From: Pseudosulfitobacter pseudonitzschiae
GTDB lineage: Bacteria > Pseudomonadota > Alphaproteobacteria > Rhodobacterales > Rhodobacteraceae
Reading direction: 5' to 3'
Length of the DNA: 64,000 bases
Assembly (NCBI RefSeq): GCF_002222635.1
Contig: NZ_CP022417.1
Coordinates: 1 to 64,000 of the forward strand
Below the pieces are notes generated by a model, which was given only the letters and a program-made list of their open reading frames with translations, searched no databases and was not told the DNA's origin. Numbering within the stretch: the stretch's first letter is position 1; every line of letters starts with the position of its first letter. Position numbers and translations under genes: made by a program. Shown here one piece after another: positions 27,052 to 35,480 of this stretch.

Positions 27052-27729
27052 ATGCACACGATTGATCTGTCCGTTACCCCCCTGCGCGAGATGAACGCAA
27101 CGCTGCAAGCCCTGACCGCCGACAGCAATACCCGCGTCTGGGAAATCGCTAATCCCAAGGGTGCCCACGCCATCGCCTGTGGTCTGGATGCCGGCATTTC
27201 GGTGACTGTAATGGGACACACCGGCTATTACTGCGCAGGTATGAACAAGCAGGCCGCAATCACAGTCAAAGGCTCGGCCGGTCCGGGTGTTGCCGAAAAC
27301 ATGATGAGCGGCACCGTCGTGATCGAGGGCGACGCCAGCCAATATGCCGGTGCCACTGGCCACGGCGGTTTGTTGGTGATCAAGGGCAATGCCTCGTCGC
27401 GCTGCGGCATCTCGATGAAGGGGATCGACATCGTGGTTCACGGCGACGCGGGCCATATGAGCGCATTCATGGCCCAGTCCGGAAATCTGGTGATCTGCGG
27501 CGACGCAGGCGAGGCATTGGGGGATTCCCTCTACGAGGCGCGCCTGTTTGTGCGCGGATCGGTCAAATCGCTGGGAGCGGACTGCATCGAAAAGGAAATG
27601 CGTCCCGAGCATATAGAAATCCTGACCGATCTGCTGGCCCGCGCAGGCTGTGACGCCAAGGCGCAAGAGTTCCGCCGCTATGGCTCGGTCCGACAGCTTT
27701 ATCACTTCAACATCGACAACGCATACTGA
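27052..27729 (+). CDS. mgsB: N-methylglutamate synthase subunit B (GltB C-terminal-like, GlxC)
   Basis: 225 residues from ATG at 27052. The beta-helix GXGXG domain of glutamate synthase is clear: repeated glycine-rich turns such as GSAGPGVAENMMSGTVVIEGDASQYAGATGHGG (listed here in part) and GNLVICGDAGEALGDSLYEA. It is a structural subunit of the three-part synthase. An in-frame extension further upstream overlaps mgsA and is not needed. mgsC starts ten bases downstream. Confidence 0.9.
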   Translation: MHTIDLSVTPLREMNATLQALTADSNTRVWEIANPKGAHAIACGLDAGISVTVMGHTGYYCAGMNKQAAITVKGSAGPGVAENMMSGTVVIEGDASQYAGATGHGGLLVIKGNASSRCGISMKGIDIVVHGDAGHMSAFMAQSGNLVICGDAGEALGDSLYEARLFVRGSVKSLGADCIEKEMRPEHIEILTDLLARAGCDAKAQEFRRYGSVRQLYHFNIDNAY

Positions 27730-27739
27730 AGGGCCAATC

Positions 27740-29080
27740 ATGGAAGACCACCGCACACCGCCCCGCACGGTCCCAATTGCTTCGGCAACGTTTTCCGATC
27801 CCGTAACAGCCGAGATCCGCCGCGCTGCGGCCACTGGCATCTACGACATTCGCGGCGGTGGCGCTAAACGCCGTTTACCCCATTTCGACGACCTGTTGTT
27901 TCTGGGGGCGTCCATGTCCCGCTATCCGTTGGAAGGATACCGCGAACGCTGTGACACCTCGGTGACGCTGGGCACGCGGTTCGCCGCCAACCCGATTGAA
28001 CTGGACATTCCGATTACTATTGCGGGCATGTCCTTTGGTGCGCTGTCCGGTCCTGCAAAAGAGGCGCTGGGGCGCGGGGCGACGCTGGCGGGCACGTCAA
28101 CCACCACCGGCGACGGTGGCATGACACCCGAAGAGCGCGGCCATTCCAATCGGCTGGTTTATCAGTATCTGCCGTCGCGCTATGGTATGAACCCCGACGA
28201 TCTGCGCCGTGCCGACGCCATTGAAATTGTCGTGGGGCAGGGCGCCAAACCGGGCGGAGGCGGGATGCTGCTGGGGCAGAAAATCTCGGATCGCGTTGCA
28301 GAAATGCGCAACCTTCCCAAAGGGATCGACCAACGTTCGTCTTGTCGTCATCCCGACTGGACCGGCCCCGACGATCTTGAAATCAAGATACTCGAGCTGC
28401 GCGAGATCACCGGCTGGAAGGTTCCGATCTACATCAAGATCGGCGGCGCGCGGCCCTATTTCGACACCACGCTGGCCGTCAAGGCTGGCGCGGATGTTGT
28501 TGTTCTTGACGGAATGCAGGGCGGCACGGCAGCAACGCAGGATGTTTTTATTGAACACGTGGGCCAACCCATTCTGGCCTGCATCCCCGAAGCGGTCCGC
28601 GCTTTGCAGGATCTGGGCATGCACCGCGAGGTGCAGCTGATCGTCTCGGGCGGTATCCGCACCGGCGCGGACGTGGCCAAGGCGATGGCGCTGGGGGCAG
28701 ATGCCGTAGCCATCGGTACAGCGGCCCTGATCGCCCTAGGGGACAATGACCCGAAATACGAATCCGAATACAACGCACTTGGCACAACCGCAGGTGCCTA
28801 TGACGACTGGCACGAGGGGCGCGACCCCGCGGGGATCACCACCCAAGACTTCGCCTTGACGGCACGCCTTGACCCGATCGAAGGCGGGCGGCGTCTGAAC
28901 AATTATCTCAAGGTGATGACATTGGAGGCACAAACCATCGCGCGTGCCTGCGGCAAGTCACATCTGCACAATCTCGAACCAGAAGACCTCTGCGCACTGA
29001 CGATGGAGGCCGCCGCGATGGCCAAGGTGCCGCTGGCTGGCACAGACTGGTATCCGGGCAAACCCGGCACTGCATATTGA
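27740..29080 (+). CDS. mgsC: N-methylglutamate synthase subunit C (FMN/Fe-S glutamate synthase-like, GlxD)
   Basis: 446 residues from ATG at 27740. This is the FMN-binding TIM-barrel of glutamate synthase. ITIAGMSFGALSGPAKEALGRGA, GDGGMTPEERGHS, GQGAKPGGGGMLLGQKIS, VVLDGMQGGTAATQD and SGGIRTGADVAKAMALGADAV line the flavin site. It performs the reductive synthase step of the MgsABC complex. It is linked to gmaS twenty bases downstream. Related GlxD proteins of rhizobia are also annotated only as glutamate-synthase-like. Confidence 0.92.
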   Translation: MEDHRTPPRTVPIASATFSDPVTAEIRRAAATGIYDIRGGGAKRRLPHFDDLLFLGASMSRYPLEGYRERCDTSVTLGTRFAANPIELDIPITIAGMSFGALSGPAKEALGRGATLAGTSTTTGDGGMTPEERGHSNRLVYQYLPSRYGMNPDDLRRADAIEIVVGQGAKPGGGGMLLGQKISDRVAEMRNLPKGIDQRSSCRHPDWTGPDDLEIKILELREITGWKVPIYIKIGGARPYFDTTLAVKAGADVVVLDGMQGGTAATQDVFIEHVGQPILACIPEAVRALQDLGMHREVQLIVSGGIRTGADVAKAMALGADAVAIGTAALIALGDNDPKYESEYNALGTTAGAYDDWHEGRDPAGITTQDFALTARLDPIEGGRRLNNYLKVMTLEAQTIARACGKSHLHNLEPEDLCALTMEAAAMAKVPLAGTDWYPGKPGTAY

Positions 29081-29100
29081 TACAGACAAAAGGGACAGAC

Positions 29101-30423
29101 ATGACCACAGACCTTGCCACATTCGCCAAGGACAACGGCGTCAAATATTTCATGGTGTCCTTTACCGACCTTTTCGGCGGGCAGCGCGCCAAACTGGTGC
29201 CTGCTCCGGCCATTGCCGGAATGCAGGAAGACGGAGCAGGCTTTGCCGGTTTTGCCACGTGGCTGGACATGACACCCGCACATCCTGACATGCTGGCCGT
29301 GCCCGACCCGTCCTCGGTGATCCAGCTGCCGTGGAAACCCGAGGTGGCATGGGTCGCCAGCAACTGCATCATGGAAGGTGCGCCGGTCGCACAGGCCCCG
29401 CGCAACGTGCTGCAAAAGCTGGTCGATCAAGCCGAAGCCAAGGGCCTGTATGTTAAAACAGGCATTGAGGCCGAGTTTTTCCTGCTGACCCCCGATGGGT
29501 CTGAAATCAGCGACCCCTACGATACTGCAGAAAAGCCGTGTTACGACCAGCAAGCGGTCATGCGCCGTTATGACGTGATCGCAGAAATCTGCGATTACAT
29601 GCTGGAACTGGGCTGGGAAGCCTACCAGAATGACCACGAAGACGCGAATGGCCAGTTCGAGATGAACTGGGCTTTTGACGATGCCATGCGCACCGCAGAC
29701 AAACATTCGTTCTTTAAGTTCATGGTAAAATCGGTGGCGGAAAAGCACGGGTTGCGTGCGACTTTCATGCCCAAACCTGTTGCAGGGCTGACCGGCAACG
29801 GTTGTCATGCGCATATCTCGGTCTGGGACGAAACGGGCACGGTCAATGTTTTTGCGACCGACAGCGGCGCGGGACAGGTGGGTGAGGTCGGGTTGTCTCC
29901 GGACGGCGGGCATTTTCTTGGCGGCATCATGAAACACGCAAGCGCGCTGGCAGCGATCACCAACCCCACTGTGAACAGCTACAAGCGGATTAATGCACCG
30001 CGCACGGTTTCGGGGGCCACATGGGCGCCCAACACGGTCACTTGGACGGGCAACAACCGCACCCACATGGTCCGCGTTCCAGGACCGGGCCGGTTCGAAT
30101 TACGCCTGCCGGATGGTGCTGTGAACCCGTATTTGTTACAGGCGGTCATCATCGCCGCCGGTCTGTCAGGTCTGGAGGCCAAGGCCGACCCCGGCCCGCG
30201 TCATGACATCAATATGTATGAAGAAGGCCACACCGTAACAAACGCGCCCAAGCTGCCTCTAAACCTGCTGGACGCGCTGCGCGCCTTTGACACCGACGCA
30301 GGTCTGAAATCCGCAATGGGCGATGCGTTTTCTGCCGCATTCCTGAAGCTTAAGCGGCAGGAATGGGACAGCTATACCGCCCACTTCAGCCAGTGGGAAA
30401 AGGACAACACGCTGGACGTTTGA
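29101..30423 (+). CDS. gmaS: Gamma-glutamylmethylamide synthetase (GmaS) or type III glutamine synthetase GlnT
   Basis: 440 residues from ATG at 29101 (preceded by AGGGACAG). Glutamine-synthetase fold with KTGIEAEFFLLTPDG (metal site), GNGCHAHISVWDETG, NSYKRINAPRTVSGATW and NNRTHMVRVPGPGRFELR. Position after mgsABC and the overall pattern fit GmaS, which couples glutamate and methylamine using ATP, the first step of the N-methylglutamate pathway. Rhizobial GlnT is closely related, so a true glutamine synthetase cannot be excluded by eye. The operon ends 28 bases before an IS30 terminal repeat. Confidence 0.85.
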   Translation: MTTDLATFAKDNGVKYFMVSFTDLFGGQRAKLVPAPAIAGMQEDGAGFAGFATWLDMTPAHPDMLAVPDPSSVIQLPWKPEVAWVASNCIMEGAPVAQAPRNVLQKLVDQAEAKGLYVKTGIEAEFFLLTPDGSEISDPYDTAEKPCYDQQAVMRRYDVIAEICDYMLELGWEAYQNDHEDANGQFEMNWAFDDAMRTADKHSFFKFMVKSVAEKHGLRATFMPKPVAGLTGNGCHAHISVWDETGTVNVFATDSGAGQVGEVGLSPDGGHFLGGIMKHASALAAITNPTVNSYKRINAPRTVSGATWAPNTVTWTGNNRTHMVRVPGPGRFELRLPDGAVNPYLLQAVIIAAGLSGLEAKADPGPRHDINMYEEGHTVTNAPKLPLNLLDALRAFDTDAGLKSAMGDAFSAAFLKLKRQEWDSYTAHFSQWEKDNTLDV

Positions 30424-30489
30424 TTGCCGGCACAGGCAATTGTTTGTGAGTTCCATTCTGATTGCATCGGTTTGCGTGGGTAGGGTACT

Positions 30490-30960
30490 TCATCCCCGCT
30501 CCAGTTTCATCAGTTCATCTCGAAACGCTTCGGCCGGGGTTCGATAACCGAGGCATTTGCGCGGTGTCTCGTTCAGGCGGTCGCAAATCGACTTCATATA
30601 TCGACTTGGGAGCGCCAGCAGAGCAGTGTCTCGTGGCAGGTATCTGCGAATCCGTTTGTTCATATTCTCGACTGATCCTTTCTGCCACGGGGCCTGTGGA
30701 TCACAGAACCAAGATTTGGTTCCCATGCCTTTGTGCAGTTCGCGCCAGGATGTGAACTCAAACCCACGGTCGAACGTAATGCTGCGACGGGCATCAGCGG
30801 GCAGGGGCGACATCTCGTTGATCAGCTTGTTCATGAGAGGGCGTGACTTGCGGTCGTTGTTGCGCAGCAGCAGCGTGTAGCGGGTCTTACGTTCTATCAA
30901 AGTCGCCACGTTGGCATTGCCTTGAGCGCGTTCAAAGATCATCAAGTCGCCTTCCCATGT
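30490..30960 (-). pseudogene. IS30 transposase, C-terminal half
   Basis: The frame begins at the IS110 junction (TWEGDLMIFERAQGN) and continues to a normal stop at 30490. It contains the second catalytic Asp (TFDRGFEFTSWRELH) and the Glu region (QAPWQKGSVENMNKRIRRY) of the IS30 DDE domain. It is in frame with the N-terminal half once the IS110 element is removed, giving about 335 residues, normal for the family. The interruption inactivates it. Confidence 0.9.
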
Positions 30961-30970
30961 GTGGATGCCC

Positions 30971-31213
30971 GCTTTGATGCAAGAAATATTATCAACGGTT
31001 TGAACATGTGATCGGGTACGGTCATGTGTCAGGCCTCAGATTGCGGCGTTTCACATGCCGCGGGCCGGTATGGCGATGCGAAGGTCAGGTCCATATCAAT
31101 GACACGAGCGCTAAGCTCTCTGGGAAGGCCTGGTTTTCCTAACCTCGATCTAGTCGATCATTTGTCCTTACTGTCTCAATGTCCTTCTCACATCATACCG
31201 AGCGATGCAGCCT
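30971..31213 (-). ncRNA. Predicted seekRNA/bridge-RNA region of the IS1111-group element
   Basis: 243 bases between the transposase stop and the element end with no credible gene. By family precedent this end encodes the guide RNA. Read on the minus strand, 31129-31121 is GCCTTCCCA. The plus strand at 30949-30957, immediately outside the junction, is also GCCTTCCCA, so the predicted RNA is complementary to one strand of the actual target. Small hairpins (for example GGTT-AGGAAA-ACC) flank the 9-mer. The exact RNA ends are unknown. Confidence 0.5.
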
Positions 31214-32239
31214 TTAGGCTACCGCGATCGGATCTCGATAATCTTCGTGTTTCGTCATCATCGCCCAAATGATGCGCGCCGTTTTGTTGGCGAGCGCGAT
31301 GGCTACCAGCATGCGAGGCTTACGCTCTAACATTTGCTCAAGCCATGAGCCTTTGGGTGGACCATTTTTAATCGCCCATCTGATCCGTGTCATGGCCCCA
31401 ATTATCAGCAGTCGCCGAATGTCGCGCTGCCCCATCTTTGATGTTCGCCCTAACACTTGGCGCCCACCTGTCGATTTCTGAACCGGGACCAGACCAAGCC
31501 ATGCCGCAAAATCCCGGCCGCGTTTGAAGCCTTCCAACGGCGGAGAGAATGCCTTGATCGCCATTGCACTCACAGGACCAATACCGGGCGCGGTCTGTAG
31601 TCGAATCGTCTCTGGGTCGGACTTCGATTCCTCTTTTAGACGCCGCTCTATCGTAACGACTTTGTCGGTGAGCACATTAAGCTGATCCAGATGGACACGG
31701 CTGAGTTCAATAACGATTGAAGGCAGGTCACAATCCGGGCTTTCTATCTGTTCTGCTAGTTTCTTCACAAAGTTCCGACCGGGAGGGGCGATGATGCCAT
31801 ACTCCATCAAATGGCCGCGTAGCGCATTGATGATGGAGTTACGTTGCCGAACAAACAAATCCCGTGTCTTGAAGATCATCGAACGGGATTGCTGTTCAGC
31901 TGATTTAACAGGCACAAACCGCATGGTCGGTCGGACTGCCGCTTCGGCAATAGCCTCTGCATCATTGGCGTCATTCTTCTGACGCTTGACGAATGGCTTC
32001 ACGTAGATCGGCGGGATCAGACGAACATCGTGGCCCAGCTTCAGGATCTCGCGACCCCAATAATGCGAAGAGGCACAAGCCTCCATCGCTACCACGCAAG
32101 GCTGCTGCTCACTTAAAAACTTCAAAAATTGCCCCCGCGACAGCTTCTTGCGGAACACAGGTTCGCCGACAGCCGTCGCGCCGTGCGCTTGGAAAACGGA
32201 CTTTGCCAAGTCGACGCCGATCATTGTAACTTCATTCAT
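31214..32239 (-). CDS. IS110-family transposase (DEDD, IS1111 group)
   Basis: 341 residues from ATG at 32239 (MNEVTMIGVDLAKSVFQ). The N-terminal DEDD RuvC-like domain has GVDLAK (Asp9), VVAMEACASSH (Glu) and KNDANDAEAI (paired Asp). The C-terminal Transposase_20 domain carries LQTAPGIGPVSAMAI and GLVPVQKSTGGRQVLGRTSKMG, including the conserved serine region. All catalytic motifs are present and the frame is intact, so it may be active. RNA-guided recombination is established for this family. Confidence 0.92.
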   Translation of the reverse strand: MNEVTMIGVDLAKSVFQAHGATAVGEPVFRKKLSRGQFLKFLSEQQPCVVAMEACASSHYWGREILKLGHDVRLIPPIYVKPFVKRQKNDANDAEAIAEAAVRPTMRFVPVKSAEQQSRSMIFKTRDLFVRQRNSIINALRGHLMEYGIIAPPGRNFVKKLAEQIESPDCDLPSIVIELSRVHLDQLNVLTDKVVTIERRLKEESKSDPETIRLQTAPGIGPVSAMAIKAFSPPLEGFKRGRDFAAWLGLVPVQKSTGGRQVLGRTSKMGQRDIRRLLIIGAMTRIRWAIKNGPPKGSWLEQMLERKPRMLVAIALANKTARIIWAMMTKHEDYRDPIAVA

Positions 32240-32319
32240 GGTTGCCTCCAGTTTGGTGCTTTCAACATCACCACTATGGCACAGTTTGATGCCGGTTCCG
32301 GGGTGGGGCATCCACACCA

Positions 32320-32865
32320 TCAGTTGCCAAACTGGCTACGGTTGTTGATCTCGTCGGGGCGATTGTGAATGCTTATTTCCAAGGGGAACACACGATCACG
32401 GGCCTTGCGGGCGTAGCGTGGTTTGCGCTTCCTCTGGCGCTCGGGCAGATACCGGCCAAGTTCCTGAGACTGGCCGCTTTCAGAATAGACGTACTGATAG
32501 ATTGTCTCGTGGCAAATCCGGTAAGGAGGACACGGTTCGATTCTAAGCCGACCTGCGATTTGTTCGGGCGACCAGCCGTTCTTCAATTTGCCGATCACTT
32601 CGTTGCGTAAATCCTCATGCCGTTCCAATTTACGGCGCTTCAGGTAACGCCGATCTGCGAGCGTTTGCGCTGTCACATGCCAATAGCCATCAGCCTGCGG
32701 AACTTCCTCGTCGTGCCACCAGTTGCGCTTGATCTCGCGGTGGATCGTTGAGCGATCTCGACCAAGCGTTTCTGCGATCTTCGTCTTCGTGGCTTTCGCT
32801 TGGAGCATTGTCGCCAAGATTCTGCGTTCATCTAAGTTCAATTTGCGGTAGGGTCGTCTCATCAC
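32320..32865 (-). pseudogene. IS30 transposase, N-terminal half
   Basis: From 32865 the frame encodes the IS30 HTH (LNLDERRILATMLQAKATKTKIAETL, then GRDRSTIHREIKRNW) and the second helical domain (GWSPEQIAGRL, YRICHETIYQYVY). It breaks after IHNRPDEINNRSQFG, exactly where the IS110 element begins. The last codon and stop are read from the inserted element. Together with 30490-30960 it rebuilds one full transposase. Confidence 0.9.
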
Positions 32866-32962
32866 ATCCTCCTGATCTGCATCAGAAATTTATCCAGTGA
32901 TGCAATCCAAAATGGAATGTGCCCTTGTTACATCAGATTTACGCATAATCCATATTATGTAA

Positions 32963-34150
32963 TTAATCTTCCATCTCACCCGCGCGCGCGGCCATGCGGC
33001 GGGCGGCCAATGTCACGCTTGCATCCAGATCATCGCTTTCGACTTTCAGCGTATCGTGGCCCGCAGGGCGACGGCTGCGTTTGCGGCGCTGGCCGTCTGG
33101 CGCAATCTCGGTGTTGCGCGGCAGGATCAGGCGGTCAACGACAGTTCGGCGCAGCCCAAGGGTCGAGGTCAGGTCAAACACACGCGCCGCCACTGCATCG
33201 GCGTGGTCGGGTCGCACCAACAATTCCATGCGCACCACGGGGCGCGATTTCTTGCCCTGAGCGGTCAGCAGTATCGCATCCACCACACCCGCATCGGCGC
33301 GCAGCGCGTCGGTGGCAGCCCCCAGTTCCTCGCCGGTCATATCGTCGATGTCGCAGGCCAGTTGCACCAACTGGTCTTGCAGAACCCCGCTTTGGGCGGT
33401 GTCAAACATGGTGACCCGCAAGATGTTGGGAAGCCCTTTCATGACACGGGTGCCTGCGCCTGATCCCGTCGCAGACAGCCGCCCTGGTGGACGTGTGCCG
33501 TGGGTGCTCCCTGTGACGTGCGCCAGAATAGCGGCCCCCGTTGGTGTGACCCGTTCGCCTGCGATACCATCATCGTGCCAATCATATCCTTGCAATATCA
33601 ACGCAGTGGCGGGCGCGGGCACCGGCAGCTTGCCATGCGCGGTGTCGACCAGACCACCCCCTAGCGGCAGCGGCGCCAGACTGAAGCTCGCCCCCTCCAG
33701 CGCCGCGCAGATGCTGCCCGCCGCCGTCACATCCATCAGCGCATCCCAATCCGCGATCTCGTGAAAGTGCACGCGGTCGATGGGGATGTCGTGCACCTGA
33801 GCCTCGGCTTCGGCGATGCGGTGCAATATGTCGCAGGCCGCCTCGGCGGTGCCCTGCGACAACGGAGCCGCCTCCAGCAACGCGCGCATCGCCTTGTAGG
33901 TCGTATCGGCCCCGTGCCGCGCAGCGGTGCCGCCCGTCGCAAGCACCAGCTTGAACTGGCGCGACATGATGCCGGATGCCACATGTTCGGTCAGCTCTGC
34001 GCGCCCCACTTCGACAGGTAAAACGAGCGCGACATCCGCCAGCACGCGCGCCGTCAGGTCAGGACGTGCATGCAGCATCGCGGCGATGAACATATCCCCC
34101 GCAGCGCCGCCAACAGGGTCCAGGTGCACATGCAATCCCTTACCCGACAT
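32963..34150 (-). CDS. larC: LarC: nickel insertase for the nickel-pincer nucleotide cofactor
   Basis: 395 residues from ATG at 34150 (MSGKGLHVHLDPVGGAAGDMFIAAML), a DUF111/LarC protein. Typical segments are VHFHEIADWDALMDVTAAG, the LPLGGGLVDTAHGKLPVPAPAT stretch (split here), TPTGAAILAHV, and a C-terminal CDIDDMTGEELGAATDALR region. LarC inserts nickel into the cofactor made by LarB and LarE. In Lactobacillus the gene needs a programmed frameshift; here it is one uninterrupted frame. Its ATG overlaps the LarA-homologue stop (TGATG), so the two are made together. The 3' end is close to the IS30 terminus. Confidence 0.92.
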   Translation of the reverse strand: MSGKGLHVHLDPVGGAAGDMFIAAMLHARPDLTARVLADVALVLPVEVGRAELTEHVASGIMSRQFKLVLATGGTAARHGADTTYKAMRALLEAAPLSQGTAEAACDILHRIAEAEAQVHDIPIDRVHFHEIADWDALMDVTAAGSICAALEGASFSLAPLPLGGGLVDTAHGKLPVPAPATALILQGYDWHDDGIAGERVTPTGAAILAHVTGSTHGTRPPGRLSATGSGAGTRVMKGLPNILRVTMFDTAQSGVLQDQLVQLACDIDDMTGEELGAATDALRADAGVVDAILLTAQGKKSRPVVRMELLVRPDHADAVAARVFDLTSTLGLRRTVVDRLILPRNTEIAPDGQRRKRSRRPAGHDTLKVESDDLDASVTLAARRMAARAGEMED

Positions 34151-35466
34151 CAGTGCGCCTCCGGCCACGGGTTGACCAGACGGCCATCCTCGAACTGCAT
34201 CTCTTCCAATTCGCCTATCACCTCGAAACCGGGACGGTCCCGCAGCTCGGGCAACATCGCTTCGGAGGCATAGAGATACTCCAGCTTCAGCGTATTGGGG
34301 ATGCGCAGCAGGCGCGGATTGGTGATGTCTTCGGCACCGCTGGTTTTCACCACCGTTTGAATTGCGCTGCGGGCGCAGGGCATGACCATCGGCAGTTTCG
34401 CCTGCATCAAAACCTGCGATGTCAGACAGTTGGCATAGACCGCCTCGCGGTCGAACGCCTCTTCGATCTGCGACGTGATGACATCGGCACGCGCCGCCCC
34501 GTTGCCGTTGCCATTGCTGCGCGGTGACAGACCAAGCGCCACCAGCCGCGAAATATGCAGATGCACCTGCATCTTCTGGCTGGAAAAACGGTGGGTGATA
34601 TTGGGGTCCATGCCGGTGCCGGAAAATTCCTTGCCGATCTCGTCCACGATCAGCACGTCCAGCGTGCCCGACGCAGTAGGCTGGTCCAGCGGCCCGACGG
34701 GCAGACGCGGCATGTTGGCCATCGCCTCTTGCAGCAGCGGTGCTTCGGCCTCCAACATCCCGTCACTGTCCAGAACCTCGACCCGCGCCAGTTCGTCATA
34801 GGCGTTCTCGATGGTACCGATACCAAACAGAACCTTGCAGCGTTCCAATTTCATCCGCGCCATATGCGCCACAAATATTCCGACGTTATCAATCCCGCGC
34901 GCATGGCAGTTTTCAGCGCCTGATTGCTTGCCAAGGCCAATCGACAGCATCTTAGCCAGCCCGCTTTCGTTGGGCGCGCGAAAGGAGGTGTGCGGCTTGA
35001 TCCGGTTGAACAGGATGATGCCGTCGGCAGCGTTGGCATGGCGGTCCATGCGCACCGACATGCCGTTGTCCAGCACGCCGATCTCGTCGGTTTCCATCGA
35101 CGACCGTATGGGGCAACCGATGACCTCTTCGGTCACGCCCAGCTTGGCCAGAAGTGCCGTCTGCCCCTCGGCGGTCGCTCCTCCGTGGCTGCCCATCGAC
35201 GGCACCACGAACGGATCTGCACCGCGCGCGCGCACCTGCGCCACGATGGCCGCTAGCAATTCGGGAAAATCCGCGATGCCGCGACTGCCTGCGGTGATGG
35301 CGATGGACATGCCCGGTTTGATCTTGCCCACACAGGCAGCGCCGGCCATCGCATCGCGCACAGCCGCAGCAGGATCGCCCGCGCGGGCGGCGGCAAAACT
35401 CTGACGACACAGCGCGATACGCGGCAGCAGGGTGTCCTGAACCAGTTTCACATAGTCGGGTGTCAT
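34150..35466 (-). CDS. LarA-family nickel-dependent hydroxyacid racemase/epimerase homologue
   Basis: 438 residues from ATG at 35466, a DUF2088/LarA-fold protein. Residues equivalent to the lactate racemase active site are all found: H94 (SMGSHGG), H159 (RIKPHTS), K172 (SGLAKML; covalent cofactor lysine) and H188 (ENCHARG; nickel ligand). The spacings of 65, 13 and 16 are close to those in lactate racemase. It should interconvert epimers of a 2-hydroxyacid by hydride transfer. It lies between a UxaA/GarD-type dehydratase (14 bases upstream) and larC (overlapping), within sugar-acid genes, so an aldonate or aldarate epimerase is likelier than lactate racemase. The substrate is inferred only. 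Confidence 0.85.
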   Translation of the reverse strand: MTPDYVKLVQDTLLPRIALCRQSFAAARAGDPAAAVRDAMAGAACVGKIKPGMSIAITAGSRGIADFPELLAAIVAQVRARGADPFVVPSMGSHGGATAEGQTALLAKLGVTEEVIGCPIRSSMETDEIGVLDNGMSVRMDRHANAADGIILFNRIKPHTSFRAPNESGLAKMLSIGLGKQSGAENCHARGIDNVGIFVAHMARMKLERCKVLFGIGTIENAYDELARVEVLDSDGMLEAEAPLLQEAMANMPRLPVGPLDQPTASGTLDVLIVDEIGKEFSGTGMDPNITHRFSSQKMQVHLHISRLVALGLSPRSNGNGNGAARADVITSQIEEAFDREAVYANCLTSQVLMQAKLPMVMPCARSAIQTVVKTSGAEDITNPRLLRIPNTLKLEYLYASEAMLPELRDRPGFEVIGELEEMQFEDGRLVNPWPEAH

Positions 35467-35480
35467 CACGATCTTCCTTT

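Larger units (their letters stand above)
30960..32324 (-). mobile_element. IS110-family element of the IS1111 group, inserted in the IS30 transposase
   Basis: About 1.36 kb. The ends share a 12-base inverted repeat, GTGTGGATGCCC (30959-30970) against GGGCATCCACAC (32306-32317). The tnp-proximal repeat is subterminal, with a 7-base extension (32318-32324), and the other repeat lies at the junction, as in IS1111-group elements. The transposase is on the minus strand. The longer noncoding end (30971-31213) lies downstream of it, which is where this group encodes its guide (seek/bridge) RNA. No flanking duplication is needed to restore the IS30 reading frame. Confidence 0.8.
30451..32917 (-). mobile_element. 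IS30-family element interrupted by an IS110-family element
   Basis: Terminal inverted repeats are visible: 30451-30468 reads TTCCATTCTGATTGCATC, and the reverse complement of 32899-32917 reads TTCCATTTTGGATTGCATC (one mismatch, one gap). Inside are the two halves of an IS30 transposase, separated by a complete-looking IS110/IS1111-type element (about 30960-32324). The composite separates the methylamine operon on its left from the sugar-acid island on its right. No clear flanking target duplication was seen. Confidence 0.85.
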
